A DNA stretch of 20,469 nt from a virus. Below, piece by piece: positions 18,645-20,469 of this stretch (positions are counted from its first letter, which is position 1; every line of letters starts with the position of its first letter). The position numbers and the translations under genes are program-made. The stretch is taken from positions 1 through 20,469 of the IMG/VR virus record IMGVR_UViG_3300034104_000866; one strand, 5' to 3'. The notes beneath the pieces are model-generated. The model searched no databases. It worked only from the letters and a program-made list of their open reading frames with translations, and was not told the DNA's origin.

Positions 18645-20390
18645 TTATTTTCTATAATACCCTCTGTCCTCTCGGTCAATCATTCTTTGACTTACCAAAC
18701 TTGGATTTTTAACAATATAACCTAATTTCGCAGCTTTTGCTCCTGCAATTTGTTTAGCTGTGTTTACATCAATAGCTTGACCCTCAAACGTTGCGTAAAC
18801 TCTTTTATTCCAGCGATGATAACAATTAGGACCACCTTTATACAACCATACTGAATATGTCGAAGCTCCATCAATTCCAAAACCAGCATTAACTGGCTGA
18901 CTTCCCATTTTTATAATATCTTCTTTTCGATAAAGTTTATTTGCTCTCATCATAGATTTGCAAAATTCGCGTCCGTTTTCTTTTCTTTCTCCAGCGTAAA
19001 CATACCGAGTTAAAAATTTAACGCCATCAATAACCGCGTCTTGTCCACTTCGTAAATTAGGTCTCGGATCTCCAGTTGAAACTAAATTAACAACCTTAGA
19101 TAATAAACTTTGCTTTGGCTCTTTGCTTAATATCTCGTTGTCTTTGTCATCTGTATCGTAGTCAACTTCGTGTTCATCTATTAATATCCAGTCAGGATTT
19201 TCATCTTCGCCTAAATCAATTAACGCTTGAGCAATTTTATCACTTTGTGAACTTAATTCAGTTCCTGTTTCTTCAGCTACCTGCTCTTCGCTTTGTGCAT
19301 TCTCTAAGTCCATAAACTCCAAAGGCTGTAAAGTCTTAAAGAATAACTTTAACGAAATTCCATTGTAAGCCAATATCCTATCAAAAGCTTCAAGTAATTC
19401 ATCCTGCATAGGTTTAATAACCATATTATCGAATAAAATACTTGAGTTCTTAAGTTCATCAGCATTCGAACTAAAACCCGTTGACGTTGCAATACCAAAT
19501 AAAAGCGGACTTGTTACGTTATGGCCTAACATAATCTTACGTAAGCACTCCTCACTTAAATACGAATAGTGTTCAGGTGCGTCGTTTAATGGAATATCAT
19601 CTACGGTTGTTTTGCTTGTTTCACTTGCATTAAATGCTACAATAGTTCGTAGTCCTTTAGAACCCGTTAATTGTGCGTTTACTTTGTTTGTAATGATACT
19701 TTGTTGTTCTTCCGTAGGAATACCATTGTTGAAGTTTATAACCTTTGTACCGCTAAAACCGTGTTGAACTTCATTAATCAAATAGTCTGCAATTTCCTCT
19801 TCTAATTTCGCATAAGGAATAGCACCTTGATAATCAGGATAAGCATAATACTTCATTCCTACCGTGTAAGGCTTTACAAAAAGTATTTCTATTTGCTCGT
19901 TTGAAAATCCGTAAGCAGGAATTCTTTTAGGTGCGTACTTTTTTACGTCTTGCCAGTTATCCGAATAATAATATCCCTCTACTTCACCGTCTTTATTACA
20001 CTTTTCAGCACGTAATAAATTAACAGGCATATGGTAAGCCTTTAAAATTCTTTTACGGTCTTTTGAATAATGAACTTGAATAGCGCACTGCCCTAACATC
20101 TTTCTGTCGACTACTAATTTACGTACACAATCAGCATGAAACAAAGACATCATTTGAGCGTACTCATTTGGCTTTTTACTTGCATCTAACGCACTTAAAC
20201 CACGTCCATAAATTAATCTACTTATATTGTTTATTATTGCGTTATTCGTCGTTGAATACGTGTATCTGTCGATTAGATATTGAAAGTAATTATTGTCCTC
20301 ACCGAACTCAACCCAATTATCTCTTTTAGACTCTTGAATTAATGGCGTTTGGTATGAACTTAAATTAATAATATGTATGTTATCACTCAT
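18645..20390 (-). CDS. Phage portal protein with extra C-terminal domain
   Basis: A 581-aa protein. Residues 1-400 have the portal layout: N-terminal arm, FGEDNNYFQYLIDRY, then LMLGQC/KMLGQCAIQVHYSKD, and SYLSEECLRKIMLGHNVTSP with LLFGIATSTGFSSNADELKN (about 280-325). It forms the dodecameric ring for DNA entry. Residues about 455-581 are an extra domain: DGVKFLTRYVYAGERKENGR, EFCKSMMRANKLYRKEDIIK, and CYHRW with YSVWLYKGG. I recall similar tails in Bacteroidota phage portals and MuF-like minor head proteins, but their function is unclear. The start ATG overlaps the upstream gene's end (20383-20390). Confidence 0.85.
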   Translation of the reverse strand: MSDNIHIINLSSYQTPLIQESKRDNWVEFGEDNNYFQYLIDRYTYSTTNNAIINNISRLIYGRGLSALDASKKPNEYAQMMSLFHADCVRKLVVDRKMLGQCAIQVHYSKDRKRILKAYHMPVNLLRAEKCNKDGEVEGYYYSDNWQDVKKYAPKRIPAYGFSNEQIEILFVKPYTVGMKYYAYPDYQGAIPYAKLEEEIADYLINEVQHGFSGTKVINFNNGIPTEEQQSIITNKVNAQLTGSKGLRTIVAFNASETSKTTVDDIPLNDAPEHYSYLSEECLRKIMLGHNVTSPLLFGIATSTGFSSNADELKNSSILFDNMVIKPMQDELLEAFDRILAYNGISLKLFFKTLQPLEFMDLENAQSEEQVAEETGTELSSQSDKIAQALIDLGEDENPDWILIDEHEVDYDTDDKDNEILSKEPKQSLLSKVVNLVSTGDPRPNLRSGQDAVIDGVKFLTRYVYAGERKENGREFCKSMMRANKLYRKEDIIKMGSQPVNAGFGIDGASTYSVWLYKGGPNCYHRWNKRVYATFEGQAIDVNTAKQIAGAKAAKLGYIVKNPSLVSQRMIDREDRGYYRK

Positions 20391-20469
20391 AAACTATAAA
20401 AGTATTTGCAGTTGTATTTGAAGTATATTGCCCGTTGTTAACCGAAAATGTAACTATCGGTTGGTCAGT
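20383..20469 (-). CDS. C-terminal end of an unknown upstream protein, partial
   Basis: An open frame runs in from the right edge and ends with TGA at 20383-20385, giving 28 residues (TDQPIVTFSVNNGQYTSNTT, then ANTFIVYE). It overlaps the portal start by 8 nt, so it is most likely the end of a co-transcribed gene. Too little is visible to assign a function. The Thr/Asn-rich beta character would fit a structural or surface protein. Confidence 0.5.
   Translation of the reverse strand, partial: TDQPIVTFSVNNGQYTSNTTANTFIVYE

Noticed and set aside
18644-18679. Upstream start for the adaptor-like gene
   Set aside because: It overlaps portal by 35 nt and adds sequence unlike the family. ATG 18643 directly follows the portal stop.
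1591-19315. Many plus-strand frames of 60-100 codons
   Set aside because: All lie antisense to convincing minus-strand genes and show no domains, promoters or coupling.
1-20469. CRISPR array, tRNA genes, integrase or att sites
   Set aside because: No regularly spaced identical repeats, no tRNA-like cloverleaf and no recombinase motif were found on either strand.

Overview
The window looks like about half of a tailed bacteriophage (siphovirus-like) or prophage genome infecting a member of the Bacteroidota, probably Flavobacterium or a relative. Reasons: promoters carry the Bacteroidota -7 box TAnnTTTG instead of an E. coli-type -10, Shine-Dalgarno sequences are scarce, the DNA is AT-rich, and many proteins resemble those of Bacteroidota phages. 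All supported genes lie on the minus strand, so transcription runs from right (20469) to left (1). No tRNA, integrase, CRISPR array or insertion sequence was seen.

Layout in transcription order: (1) 20469-14237 is a structural and lysis block: C-terminus of an unknown protein, portal protein with an extra C-terminal domain, a head-tail adaptor-like protein, a tail fibre ending in a DUF1566/Lcl lectin-like domain, a second tail protein made of two diverged copies of one unit, a small Pro-rich protein, a holin-like protein, a Cys/His/Asn amidase-type endolysin, and a small protein with a cationic amphipathic tail. The block ends at a UUCG terminator (14163-14191). (2) Promoter A (about 14104-14129) opens a cassette of tiny genes (14080-12520) linked mostly by 4-nt ATGA overlaps. 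Several are shorter than 60 codons. (3) A promoter plus a pseudoknot-capable leader precedes the replication genes (DnaD-like initiator, RecA-fold helicase), a coiled-coil protein and NinG. (4) Promoter D heads two small genes. A self-contained HNH-AP2 endonuclease unit follows, with its own promoter and pseudoknot-capable leader. (5) Promoter C heads the recombination module: ERF annealing protein, ParB-like protein, YqaJ-type exonuclease, small proteins, a DUF736-like protein and an XRE regulator. A possible pseudoknot and a terminator (5735-5766) follow. (6) Promoter B heads a zinc-finger protein, a membrane protein, a sigma-70-like factor, small proteins, a ParB-methyltransferase fusion, the terminase small and large subunits, and the first morphogenesis genes, running off the left edge.

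The most unusual signals are at nucleotide level. Four module promoters (A-D) share a 12-bp box exactly 6 nt upstream of the -7 element and a common 5'-UTR word (ACAATTAA). A candidate ~60-nt RNA between the lysis genes and promoter A is complementary to that UTR word. Two leaders share a two-stem H-type pseudoknot geometry. The word AAACACG occurs 24 times on the coding strand but about 4 times on the other. It is concentrated at 4.0-13.8 kb and is read in all three codon frames, as expected of a DNA- or RNA-level signal.

All family assignments come from reading the sequence and from memory of protein families. No database search, folding or alignment program was run.
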